NCBI GenBank assembly: GCA_963825405.1
Contig: CAWGTB010000016.1
Location: forward strand, 153,007-217,006
DNA length: 64,000 nt
Source: JACPNO01 sp963825405
Lineage (GTDB): Bacteria > Acidobacteriota > Terriglobia > Bryobacterales > Bryobacteraceae
Direction: 5' to 3'
Part shown: one piece after another, positions 29,101 through 38,155 of the stretch
Position numbering within the stretch: the stretch's first letter is position 1
How the letters are laid out: each line of letters opens with the position of its first letter
Program-made: the position numbers and the translations under genes
Notes under the pieces: model-generated
The model's input: the letters and a program-made list of their open reading frames with translations, nothing else
Told to the model about the DNA's origin: nothing
Databases searched by the model: none

Positions 29101-29651
29101 TGGGCCGCAAGCCGGGCGGCGACCAGGCGGGGCAATCCGGCGAGCGCGGCGAGAAGCCGGGACAGGGCAGCGAGGGCAAACAGGGCCAATCCGCGCAAGG
29201 AAAATCCGGCGAGGGAAAATCGGGTGGCCAGGGGCAATCCGGACAGGGGCAGCGGGGGCAGCTTGGAAACGGCGGCGGAGGGCCCTTCGAGGGCGGCAGC
29301 TACGGTTCGTACGGCTACGATCCCCAAACTGAGCGCGCGATTCGCGAAGGCGTGCGCAACTTGACGCAACTTCCGCTCGAAGGCAATCGCGATATCGCCC
29401 GTGACATTCAAAGCCTGGCACGCCAGTGGCAAACACTGGAGGCGGAGCGCATGTCGGGCGGCGCGATGCTGCTGGACGATCGCATCAAGAGCCAGTTACT
29501 GGGCGAGATCGAGCAGATCGAGCTGCAGCTACGCCGCCTGGTGGAGGATAAGCAGGGCGGCAATGTGCGCAGCGGCGCGTCGCAACCCGTACCGGCAGGC
29601 TACGCCAACGCGGTAGCGGAATATTTCAGAAAGCTGAGTAAGGACAAATAA
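26114..29651 (+). CDS. Large DUF4175-like membrane and coiled-coil protein with Gln/Gly repeats, about 3 frame breaks
   Basis: About 1178 residues. N-terminal cytoplasmic part, two membrane helices (residues ~30-80, VVLFLALALALGAGLVLPLL), another near 145, then a periplasmic beta-rich domain (YPAWSGMPDKTED, VNPLEEVTVAVEADDDFGLKDVDL). The C-terminal 600 residues are predicted coiled coil and low complexity, with a GQQ-repeat tract encoded at about 28300-28400 and a second KSG/QSG tract near 29140-29270. Breaks near 27705, 27965 and 28210. Similar proteins accompany MoxR-Bat operons in Acidobacteria and Bacteroidetes. It may act as a long periplasmic tether. Function unknown. Confidence 0.75.
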
Positions 29652-29668
29652 ATTTAGGAGGGAAGCTC

Positions 29669-30250
29669 ATGAGACACACTAGGCTGTTACTGACCAGCGC
29701 TCTTGGTTTCTTGCTCGCAGTGACTTTCTCTGCGCCTGCTGGTGCGCAGCAAAAGGGTGGCGGCGCGCGCGGCGGTGGCGCGGCTCGCGGCGTCGGCGGT
29801 GGGCACATCCCCGCTCATGGTCCGGCTCCGGCGCGCGCTCAGAAACCCTCGTCGAGGGCTCCGGCCCCGGCAGCGGAAAATCGCCGCTTCGTTGACAAGA
29901 GCGGACACCCGGAAGCTCCTCACGTTCACTCCAACGATAAATGGATCGGACATGAAGGGGGCCGCAATGATGCCCGCTTCCACGTCGACCATCCGTTTGA
30001 GCACGGGCGCTTTACGGGCGGCTTCGGCCGCGGCCATGTCTTCCGGCTGGGAGGAGGAAGCAGAGATCGTTTCTTCTTTAACGGTTTCTACTTCGGCGTT
30101 GGCGCATTCGACTTCGGCTACGTCGATGATTGGCTCTGGGATAGCGACCAGATCGTGATCTATGAGGACCCGGACCACCCTGGCTGGTACCTGGCTTACA
30201 ACGTGAGGCTGGGCACCTACGTTCACGTCCAATACCTGGGCAACGGCTAG
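29669..30250 (+). CDS. Secreted Gly/His/Arg-rich protein, unknown
   Basis: 193 residues behind a strong ribosome site (AGGAGGG, 29657-29663). A signal peptide (residues ~1-26, ending SAPAGAQ) is followed by a Gly/Ala/Arg/His-rich disordered stretch and a C-terminal part with aromatic repeats (FFFNGFYFGVGAFDFGYVDDWLWDSD, DPDHPGWYLAYNVRLGTYVHVQYLG). Such YXXG aromatic tails are common in acidobacterial secreted proteins of unknown role. It is likely the last gene of the MoxR operon or a separate small unit. Its TAG stop shares a CTAG with the stop of the opposite MBL gene. Confidence 0.72.
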   Translation: MRHTRLLLTSALGFLLAVTFSAPAGAQQKGGGARGGGAARGVGGGHIPAHGPAPARAQKPSSRAPAPAAENRRFVDKSGHPEAPHVHSNDKWIGHEGGRNDARFHVDHPFEHGRFTGGFGRGHVFRLGGGSRDRFFFNGFYFGVGAFDFGYVDDWLWDSDQIVIYEDPDHPGWYLAYNVRLGTYVHVQYLGNG

Positions 30251-31128
30251 CGCACGTCCAAATCTTTCGCTGAGACTACCGGCCCTTTGTAGACCTGGCG
30301 CAGCTCGTCGAGAATGGTTTGCTCGGTCGAACTTCCCCAGTACATCTGGTGGTACAGGATGAGCAGTTTGGGCTTGGCCTGGTTGGCGATCTCCCCCAGC
30401 TCCGCGGCTGAAGTGTGAGCGCCGGCGAGGTATTCCGACCAGCCGGGCCGGCGCAGGGCCGAGTCGGCTTTCGCGTACGCTTCGTGAATCAGCACATTGC
30501 AGCCATCGCAATTTTCAGCAATGGACGGGCTGGGCGCGGTATCGCCAGAGAGGACGATGCTGCGGTCGGGCGTATCGAATCGATAGCCGAACGCCTGAGG
30601 CCACGAGCCGTGCCTTACCAGGAACGCTGTCACTTTCACTTTTGGATCTTGATACGCAACGCCCAGCTTGATTTCGTGCGCGTTCACACGATAGCCGGTC
30701 GCGTTGCCGTGTTCCGGGCCATTGATGCGGATGGCGATGTCTTCCTTGTAGGCGGCAAGCAGATGAGTGGCCATGTGCGCCAGGCCGGCGGGTCCGTAGA
30801 CTTCGAGCGGCGCCGTGCGGCCCATGATCCACGGCGTGAACATGAGATCGGCAAAACCCAAAGTGTGATCCGAATGCAGGTGGGTCACGAAGGCTTTAGT
30901 GAGATTGGTGGGCTCCAGGCCTTTGATTCCTGACTGGGCGGCGCGCCGGACGATGCCGGTGCCCATGTCGACCAGGTAAGGCGTGCCATCCACCACGATG
31001 GCGACGGCTGGGCCGGAGTGCTCAGGGTCAGGGCGAGGCGTGCCCGTGCCCAGGAAAACGATCTGGGTCGCAGCTACGGAGATTACCGCCAGCAGCGCCG
31101 TCAGTAAGGCCAACCGAACCAAGCGCAT
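30247..31128 (-). CDS. Secreted metallo-beta-lactamase fold hydrolase
   Basis: 293 residues with an N-terminal export signal (MRLVRLALLTALLAVISVAA). The zinc motif is HLHSDHTLGF, a later His in VRHGS, Asp in LSGDTAPS, and terminal YHQMYWG. The layout IVFLGTGTPRPDPEHSGP is that of the RNase Z/arylsulfatase-like branch (ElaC/AtsA), but an exported member is more likely a phosphodiesterase or sulfatase-like hydrolase than a tRNA enzyme. Substrate unknown. Divergent from the reductase gene across 76 bases. Confidence 0.88.
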   Translation of the reverse strand: MRLVRLALLTALLAVISVAATQIVFLGTGTPRPDPEHSGPAVAIVVDGTPYLVDMGTGIVRRAAQSGIKGLEPTNLTKAFVTHLHSDHTLGFADLMFTPWIMGRTAPLEVYGPAGLAHMATHLLAAYKEDIAIRINGPEHGNATGYRVNAHEIKLGVAYQDPKVKVTAFLVRHGSWPQAFGYRFDTPDRSIVLSGDTAPSPSIAENCDGCNVLIHEAYAKADSALRRPGWSEYLAGAHTSAAELGEIANQAKPKLLILYHQMYWGSSTEQTILDELRQVYKGPVVSAKDLDVR

Positions 31129-31157
31129 AGCGCGTAAATCATACCACGCGCTTGCAC

Positions 31158-31186
31158 TTGCAAGCCGAATATAGTAATCTCTATAG
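31158..31186 (+). promoter_or_regulatory. Predicted sigma-70 promoter for the reductase gene
   Basis: TTGCAA (31158-31163), a 17-base spacer and CTATAG (31181-31186) lie about 20 bases before the ATG at 31205. A near-palindrome CTTGCACTTGCAAG overlaps the -35 box and could be an operator. Prediction by eye only. Confidence 0.4.
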
Positions 31187-31204
31187 GGAACGGGTAGATT
31201 ATAG

Positions 31205-32999
31205 ATGGCAACGATAGTACAAGATTCTCTGGCGGTTCCGGAAGACTTCGATCAGCGGTACGAAACTAGCATTCGTGCTGAGATCGAGCGTTTTCGTGCC
31301 AAAGCGGCGGAGTTGCTGGCGGGGGCGATTACCGAAGACGATTTCCGCTCGTTCCGCCTTCGTGCCGGGATTTATGGGCAGCGGCAGCCGGGCGTTCAAA
31401 TGGTCCGCACCAAGATTCCGGGCGGGCTGATGACGGCACGCCAGATGGAGCAAGTGGCGGCTATCGCGGACGAATTCGCCGGCGGTCGAGGGCACCTGAC
31501 CACGCGGCAGAATATTCAGTTTCACTTTGTGCCGTTGGCGCAAGTAGCGGACGTGATGCACAAGCTGGCGGACGTGGGCATGACCTGCCGCGAAGCTTGC
31601 TTCAACACGGTGCGCAATGTGACGGCCTGTCCGCTGGCCGGCTTGAGTCACGATGAAGTTTTCGACGTCCGGCCCTACGCGCAAAAAATTGCGTACGCGT
31701 TTTTGCGCCAGGAGCTGACCGACAATCTACCGCGCAAATTCAAGATCGCATTCGATGGCTGCCGCAAGGATTGCATTGCTGGCGCGATTCACGATGTCGG
31801 GCTGCGCGCCGTAATTCGCGAGGAGAACGGCGTTGAGCGGCGCGGGTTCCAGATGGTGGTGGGCGGCGGCCTGGGTCCGCTGCCGTCTGAGGCGCAATTG
31901 TTGGACGAGTTTGTACCGGTGGAAAACCTGGTGAGCCGGATTGAAGCGGTGATCCGCGTGTTCAATAAGCACGGCAACCGGGGGAATCGCAACAAAGCGC
32001 GGTTGAAATTCGTGGTGCGGGAGCGCGGCTTCGACTGGGTGCGAGGAGCAGATCGAAAAGGAATACGCGGAGATTCTGGCGCACGGCGGGATTGCTACGC
32101 CGGAGCGGGTGCCGGAGGGTTTCGGCGGCTACGAATCGCGGCCGCGGCCGCTGGGGCCGGGCGCGCTGCTTCCGGTGGCGGGCTCGAATGGCACGGGGCA
32201 TGCGGCGTACGATCGCTGGCGCGCGACGAATGTTCGCGATCAGCGGCAGACGGGCTACGCAATGGTCACTGTTCGCGTGGACCAGGGGAACCTTATAAGC
32301 GATCAGATGCGCGGGCTCGCTCAGCTTGCCGGCGATGCGGGCGATGGCCTGCTGCGCGTGACCATCGATCAGAATCTGATGCTGGCTTATGTTCCGCTGG
32401 CGCAACTGCCTGGCGTACATGCAGCGCTCGACCGGATCGGCATGGCGGGCGCGGGGGCGCGTGAAATCGAAGACGTGACCACCTGCCCCGGGGCGTACTC
32501 CTGCAATCTGGCGCTGACGAAATCCATGAATCTGGGCGCGGCGATGCAGCAGGTGGTGCGCGAGTACGACGACCCACTGGTGCGCAGCTTGACCATCAAA
32601 ATCAGCGGCTGCCCGAATTCCTGCGGGCAGCATTGGATCGCCGATTTCGGGTTTTACGGCAACGCGCGCAAGATCGATGGCAAAGAGATTCCGTATTACC
32701 AGATGCTGCTGGGCGGCGGCTATGACGAAGAAGGCGTGATGCGTTTCGGGCTGGCTGTCCAGAGCATTCCCGCGCGGCTGGCGCCGGAAGCGGTGAAGCG
32801 CATTCTGGATCATTACATCGGGAATCGCGTTGCGGGCGAAACTTTTCGCGACTACGTGATGCGCTTCAAGGTGGAGTTTTTCCGTGTCGCGACCAGCGAC
32901 CTGGCTAAGCCGATGGAGATCGAACCCGAGCTTTATCAGGATTGGGGCGACGACACTGCGTTCTCGTTGCAACTGGGGCGCGGGGAGTGCGCGGCGTAA
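31205..32999 (+). CDS. Ferredoxin-dependent nitrite/sulfite reductase (siroheme, 4Fe-4S), one frame break
   Basis: About 598 residues with the two-fold repeat of this family. N-half: LRAGIYGQRQPGVQMVRTKIPGG, TTRQNIQFHFVPL, NVTACPLAG, FDGCRKDC. C-half: TIDQNLMLAYVPL and the cluster/siroheme cysteines in TTCPGAYSC and SGCPNSCGQ. One break near 32045 joins GFDWVR to EQIEKEYAEILAHGG. Reduces nitrite to ammonia or sulfite to sulfide by six electrons. Which one cannot be told, because no cys or nit genes are beside it. Start ATG 31205. Confidence 0.87.
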
Positions 33000-33010
33000 A
33001 CAAAGACCAA

Positions 33011-33105
33011 GACATTTCTCGCAGAGACTCAGAGAACGCAGAGAAAAACAAGAACTTCAAATTTTTAGCTAGGTTTCTCTGCGTCTCTGCGAGAAATTCT
33101 TCGTC
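33011..33105. repeat. Dispersed inverted repeat, family B, copy 2
   Basis: Left arm 33011-33046 begins GACATTTCTCGCAGAG, identical over 16 bases to the copy at 7592. The right arm 33074-33105 is the inverse (TTTCTCTGCGTCTCTGCGAG...). It forms a tight hairpin with a ~27-base AT-rich loop, between the reductase stop and purH, and could act as a transcription boundary. Confidence 0.8.
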
Positions 33106-33125
33106 TTTTCTTCTACACTTCGGTA

Positions 33126-34656
33126 ATGCCCAAGATTGCTCGCGTCCTGATCAGCGTCACGGACAAATCCGGGATTGTGGAGTTCGCCCGCCAATTGCTT
33201 GCTTTCCAGCGTGGAGCTGATTTCCACCGGTGGCACTGCCAAGCTCTTGCGCGAAGCCGGCGTTGCGGTGAGGGACGTTTCTGAAGTCACCGGCTTTCCT
33301 GAGATGCTCGACGGCCGCGTGAAGACCATGCATCCACTCATAACGGGCGGCATTCTGGCGGTGCGCGATAACCCGTCTCACCGTGAGGCGCTGGCCGCCC
33401 ACGGCATCCAGCCGATCGACATGGTGGTGGTGAATCTCTACGCGTTTGAGAAAGTGGCGGCGCGCGCCGGAGCTAGCATTCCGGAGCTGATCGAAAACAT
33501 CGATATCGGCGGGCCGACGATGATTCGCTCCGCTGCCAAGAATTTCCAGGATGTCGCGGTAGTGGTTTCGCCCGCGGATTATGCGGCGATCCACAAAGAG
33601 ATGACGGCGTCGGGCGGCTCCGTATCGCGTGAAACATGCTGGCGTCTGGCTCGCAAGGCGTTCCAAACTACGGCCGATTACGATAGCGCGATCAGCGCGC
33701 GCCTGGCGCAAGTGGATGGCGCGCCGGCACTGCCGGACGTTCTGCACGTACGCGCGCCCAAGCTGATGGATCTTCGCTACGGCGAAAATCCACACCAATC
33801 CGCGGCACTCTACGGTACGCGTGGCGTGGGCATTGCCGGCGCCGAACAACTACACGGCAAGGAGCTGTCCTACAACAACCTGGTGGATTTGGAAGCCGCG
33901 TGGCTGCTGGCCGCCGAGTTTGCATCGCCCGCGACGGCCATTATCAAGCACACCAATCCCGCCGGATGCGCCGAGCAAACTGCACTCGCCGAAAGCTATC
34001 GCAAAGCATTCGAGTGCGATCCTGTTTCAGCGTTTGGCGGGGTGATCGGATTCAATCGCGAGGTGGATGAAGAGACGGCGCGCGAAGTAGGCAAGACCTT
34101 TGTCGAAGCGATTGCGGCGCCGGGGTATACGCCCTCGGCATTGGCGCTGCTGAGCGCCAAGAAGAATCTGCGCCTGATGCGCGTGGAGGCGAGTCCCGAG
34201 GGCCTGGTGATCAAGTCGCTGGGCGGCGGGTTCCTGGCGCAGACACCGGATACGCATCAACTGACCCGCGCGGATTGCCAGGTACGGACGAAGCGCGCGC
34301 CGACCGATGCAGAATGGATCGCGCTCGAATTTGCCTGGAAGATCGCCAAGCATGTGAAGTCGAATGCCATTGTTTACGCGCGGGCCGGGCAGACAGTCGG
34401 AATCGGCGCGGGACAGATGAGCCGCGTCGATTCGGTGAAGCTGGGCGCGATGAAGGCTGTGCTTCCACTGGCGGGAACCGTGATCGGCTCCGATGCGTTC
34501 TTCCCGTTTCCAGATGGCGTCGAAGAGGCCGCGAGGCACGGAGCGACGGCGGTGATTCAGCCCGGCGGTTCCGTCAGAGATGACGAAGTGATCGCTGCGG
34601 CTGACCGGCTGGGCCTGGCCATGGTATTCACGGGCGTGCGGCACTTCCGCCACTAA
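33126..34656 (+). CDS. purH: Bifunctional AICAR formyltransferase / IMP cyclohydrolase, one frame break
   Basis: Last two steps of purine synthesis. About 510 residues from ATG 33126 (MPKIARVLISVTDKSGIVEFA). An extra base near 33205 shifts the frame, then VELISTGGTAKLLREAGV continues. N-terminal cyclohydrolase (MLDGRVKTMHPLITGGIL, VVVNLYAFEK) and C-terminal formyltransferase (LRYGENPHQSAALYG, IIKHTNPAGCA, GIGAGQMSRVDSVKLG, DAFFPFPDGVE). Length modulo three fits one insertion. It stands alone; no other pur gene is in the window. Confidence 0.95.
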
Positions 34657-34749
34657 AATACACAACTGTAAATACGATTCCCCAGACCAGGTACACAAAG
34701 CCGAAGCCGCAGATCGCGGCCCACGCTTGCCCCGGATGCGGCTTTGCTT

Positions 34750-34778
34750 TTGCACTACCTCGTAATCCGAGGTATGCT
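34750..34778 (+). promoter_or_regulatory. PadR-gene promoter with palindromic operator filling the spacer
   Basis: -35 TTGCAC (34750-34755), exactly 17 bases, then -10 TATGCT (34773-34778). The spacer is a perfect 7-base palindrome TACCTCG-TAATC-CGAGGTA (34756-34774) that overlaps the first bases of the -10 box. A start of transcription about seven bases on would fall at the ATG 34786, implying a leaderless mRNA. The obvious binder is PadR itself, acting as autorepressor of the whole exporter operon. Confidence 0.65.
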
Positions 34779-34785
34779 TACGCTG

Positions 34786-35115
34786 ATGACCGTGGACCGG
34801 GAATTGCTCAAGGGCAGCGTAACGCTGCTGATCCTGAAACTGCTGTCGCGCGGCGATATGTACGGCTACGAAATCATTCAGGAAGCCAGCCGGCGCAGCG
34901 ACAACACGTTTCAATTCAAAGAAGGCACGCTCTACCCGGCGCTTCATCAGTTGCAGCGCAAGGGCTATTTGCGCTCGGAGTGGCGCACGGCGGACAACGG
35001 GCGGCAGCGCAAGTACTATACGCTGACCAGCCGGGGACGAGCGCTTGCCGAGCAGAGTCACGAGCGCTGGATGTTCTTCACCAACGCGGTCAACGCCGTG
35101 CTGTCGGGACGCTAA
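34786..35115 (+). CDS. PadR-family transcriptional regulator
   Basis: 109 residues (MTVDRELLKGSVTLLILKLL), the normal length of short PadR proteins. Winged helix with the signature GDMYGYEIIQEAS, FKEGTLYPALHQLQRKGYL, and RKYYTLTSRGRALAEQ. Start chosen at 34786 rather than 34774 because the promoter -10 box overlaps the earlier ATG. First gene of an operon with a membrane protein, a secreted protein and an ABC exporter, which it probably represses through the palindrome just upstream. The ligand that releases it is unknown. Confidence 0.92.
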   Translation: MTVDRELLKGSVTLLILKLLSRGDMYGYEIIQEASRRSDNTFQFKEGTLYPALHQLQRKGYLRSEWRTADNGRQRKYYTLTSRGRALAEQSHERWMFFTNAVNAVLSGR

Positions 35116-35117
35116 CG

Positions 35118-35873
35118 ATGAGCACCACACCTACTTTGATTGAGCGCATTCTGCCCGATGCCGGAATTGTGAGCCGCCGCACGCGTCAGGAAATCGCGCG
35201 CGAACTGGAAACGCATCTTGAAGATTTGCGCGCCGAATGCCCGGCGGAATCGGCGGTTTATGAGCGCTTCGGCGATCCCCGCGAGATTGCGTGCGGGTTC
35301 GCGCGCGTATACCGTGCCGAGCGGCTGGCCCTTTACGCGGCGGCATTTTGCGGGCTGGCGGTAGCCTCGTGGGGGGCTTCGGCAGCATTTGTGGGCGCGG
35401 TGCAGTTCGTCCTGGCGACGGTGCTGGGATTCTCCACCACACAGTTATTTTCGCCCCAGCATTTGGTTTGGGAATCGGTACAGATGGCCGCGCTGACATT
35501 GGGCTGCCTCGGCATCTACTTCGCCGAGCGCTTCTTCGCGCGGTGGCGTCTGCTGAAAGCAGCGGGCTTGATCGGCTCGATATTCGGACTGGGCACGTTG
35601 ATGCTGCAGCTCTGGGCGCCGGGCCACGGCCGTGTTCTGCCGATGGCTTTCCTTTGCGCGTTCCTGGTGCGTGTGCTGCAGGCCGCGGTTCCGAATTGGC
35701 TGGTGTGGCTGGGCGGCGCGGTGATTTTCGGCGGGCTGGGATTTCTGGCGGCGCACTCGCCAGCGCAAACCCTGTTCGCTTCGATCTGGATCGCGCTGGC
35801 GGCGTGCTGCCAATTCACGATTCTCATGGCAGGCGCGTTCGATCGCCACATTCTAAGGAGATATTTCGCATGA
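35118..35873 (+). CDS. Membrane protein with HAAS-like N-terminus, PadR operon
   Basis: 251 residues, ATG two bases after the padR stop. The first ~50 residues form a soluble helical domain (RTRQEIARELETHLEDLRAE, VYERFGDPREIACGFARVYRAE) of the kind seen beside PadR genes (HAAS/DUF1700). Six hydrophobic segments follow. Probably an accessory or co-sensor of the regulator in the membrane. No catalytic motif seen. Its TGA overlaps the next ATG (ATGA). Confidence 0.75.
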   Translation: MSTTPTLIERILPDAGIVSRRTRQEIARELETHLEDLRAECPAESAVYERFGDPREIACGFARVYRAERLALYAAAFCGLAVASWGASAAFVGAVQFVLATVLGFSTTQLFSPQHLVWESVQMAALTLGCLGIYFAERFFARWRLLKAAGLIGSIFGLGTLMLQLWAPGHGRVLPMAFLCAFLVRVLQAAVPNWLVWLGGAVIFGGLGFLAAHSPAQTLFASIWIALAACCQFTILMAGAFDRHILRRYFA

Positions 35874-36324
35874 AACGAGCAGTTCTCGCGCTTCTGCTGA
35901 CGCTTCGGCATGGGCAGCCGCGGCTCCGGATTTTTCCGGCACTTGGATTTTCGACGCCTCGAAGAGCAAGAACATGGGCATGATGGGCGCCATGCAAGCC
36001 ACGCTCACCATCAAGCAAACCGATGCTTCGATGACGATCACCACGGCCTCCAAATTCAACGATCAGACCTCGACGCGCGAGACGCGCTACGACCTGACCG
36101 GCAAGGGCGTTCCCAACGAATCGGCTATGGGCGATAAAGCGGAAACCGTCAGCAAGTGGGACGGCGGCAAGCTCGTCACCACGTGGACCTCGGAAGGCGC
36201 GATCGCCGGCACCAAAGTGGTTCGCACGGAAACGCGCTATGTCTCTGCCGACGGCAAGACCATGTCCGTCGAAACGGTGCGCGGCAGCAACCCGGTTTTG
36301 GTGATGGTGTTCAACAAGAAGTAA
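35870..36324 (+). CDS. Small secreted protein with FSGTW motif, one frame break
   Basis: About 151 residues. The signal peptide MKRAVLALLLTL... needs one T restored near 35906 to read SAWAAAAPDFSGTWIFDASKSKNM, then a beta-rich domain with repeated strands (LTIKQTDASMTITT, TRETRYDLTGKGVP, TVSKWDGGKLVTTWTS, VRTETRYVSADG). The lipocalin-like strand pattern and FxGTWxxDxxKS start are frequent in acidobacterial secreted proteins. It may bind a hydrophobic ligand for the exporter encoded next. That is inference from context. Confidence 0.72.
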
Positions 36325-37461
36325 ATGCGTAGGCAAGCCGGAAAAGCGGGGCTCGGGTGGATACTGGCGCTGGTGGTCATCGGCGGCGCGGGCGGAGCCA
36401 CGTACTATCTGGGGCCGCGGATATATCGCGACTATTGCTGCCCAATCTTTTGTCGACGGATAAGACGTCGGCGAATTCGACGCCGCTGGTGCTGGTGAGG
36501 CCGGAGACGCGCATGGTGGACGCCACGGTGCTCGCGACTGGAATCATCCGGCTGCGGGTGGGCGCGGAGGTGCGAGTAGGCGCGCAGCTTTCCGGCATTG
36601 TATCCAAGCTCAACGTGACGGTCGGCGCGCACGTTAACAAGGGCGATGTCATTGCGGAGATCGATTCACGCAGCCTGGAAGCGCGTATTGCGCAAGCTAA
36701 AGCGCAGGTGGATCTCGACGAAGCCTCGCTGCAGAAGACGCGTCTGGACCTGATCCGCTCCAAGAAGCTGGTCGCCGCCGGCGTCGTGCCACATCAGCAA
36801 CTGGAAGATCAGGAGGCGATGGTCGCACTCTCGATCGCCAAGGTGGAAAAGTCCAAACGCGACCTGGCGGTGATCGCGACCGATTTGAATTTTGTGACCA
36901 TTCGCGCTTCCAAATCCGGAACCATTGCATCGGTTTCGACACAAGAAGGCGAGACCGTGGCCACACAGTTCGCCGCGCCGACCTTCGTCACTATCATCGA
37001 GGACAACGCGCTGGAGTTGATCGCGCTGGTGGATGAAACCGATATCGCTAACGTGCGCCCCTCCAACCCAGTGATGTTTACGACGGAGACCTTCCCTGCC
37101 CGCGAGTTCGCCGGCACGGTGCAGCGCATCGCTCCCAAAGCGACCATTGTTTCCGGTGTCGTGAATTATGAGGTGGGCATCGGGATCGGAAGCGGTATTG
37201 AAGTTCTGAAGCCCGATATGACCGCCAATGTTTCCATCAAGACCGCGCGGCACAAGGCGCTGGTCGTGCCGCAGAACGCCGTTCATCGCGATGGTGACGA
37301 GCGTTTCGTCTATGTGACCCGCGATGGCAAGCCGGAGAAGCGGCGCATCACGATCGGGATTCGCGACGCCGGCTTTATCGAGATCAAGAAAGGGCTGAAC
37401 GCGGAGGAGCGAAGTCGTTGCGGGCGACCTTCCGGCCGGTGCGCAGGAAAAAAAGGGATGA
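36325..37461 (+). CDS. MacA-like periplasmic adaptor of an ABC efflux system, 2 frame breaks
   Basis: About 378 residues. ATG directly follows the previous stop. N-terminal anchor helix (GLGWILALVVIGGAGG), a break near 36430, then a lipoyl/hairpin core (VGAQLSGIVSKLNVTVGAHVNKGDVIAEIDS, coiled-coil AQVDLDEASLQKTRLDL...), beta-barrel and membrane-proximal domain (VPQNAVHRDGDERFVYV). A second break (extra C near 37413) restores the end EEVVAGDLPAGAQEKKG. Links the inner-membrane MacB-type transporter to an outer channel that is not encoded here. Its stop overlaps the ATPase start (ATGA). Confidence 0.87.
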
Positions 37462-38155
37462 TTGAAATTTCGCACGTAACCAAAGAACATCGGCGCGGAG
37501 ATGGCACCCCCGTGCTGGCGCTCAAAGACGTCTCGTTCAAGATCGATGGCGGCGAGTTCGTCACGATTCGCGGGCCGTCGGGCTCCGGAAAATCGTCACT
37601 GCTGAATATTCTGGGATGCCTGGACCGGCCTACTTCGGGTAGCTATCGGCTGGCCGGCGAAGATGTTTCGGGTTATTCGGACCGGCAGCTTTCCAAAATT
37701 CGCGGCCGCAGGATCGGTTTCGTTTTCCAATCGTTCAATCTTGCTGCCGCGCACGACAGCGCTCGAGAACGTCGAAGTTCCGATGATTTACAACGCCAGC
37801 CGCCTGGATCGCAAGAAGGCGCTGGCTGCGCTCGAGCGCGTGGGATTGAAGGATCGCGCGCATCATTACGGCACTGAGCTTTCCGGCGGCGAACAACAAC
37901 GCGTGGCCATTGCCCGCGCGCTGATCAACGATCCGCCGCTGATTCTGGCCGACGAGCCTACGGGAAATCTGGATCAGAAATCGGGCGTCGGAAGTGATGC
38001 GCATTTTGCAGGATCTCAGCAAAGAAGGCCGCACCATCGTGCTGGTGACGCACGACGACGCGGTGGCGGCCTACGCGGCGCGCGAAATTGCCTTGCGCGA
38101 TGGCTCGATCGAATCCGACCGCGTGCAGGAGGGAAAAGTCGTATGGGACTCATAA
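37458..38155 (+). CDS. MacB-type ABC transporter ATPase, 2 frame breaks
   Basis: About 232 residues. Walker A GPSGSGKSSLLNILG, Q-loop VFQSFNLLPRTTALENVEVP (across a break near 37743), signature LSGGEQQRVAIARAL, Walker B LILADEPTGNLD, H-loop VLVTHDD (after a break near 37985). Powers the two permeases encoded next. All motifs are intact once the frame is repaired. It overlaps permease 1 by 13 bases. Confidence 0.92.

Noticed and set aside
36357..37877. Apparent fusion of a MacA adaptor and a MacB ATPase in one 506-codon frame
   Set aside because: The fusion is created by indels. Repairing them gives a MacA stop at 37459-37461 and a separate ATPase start at 37458.
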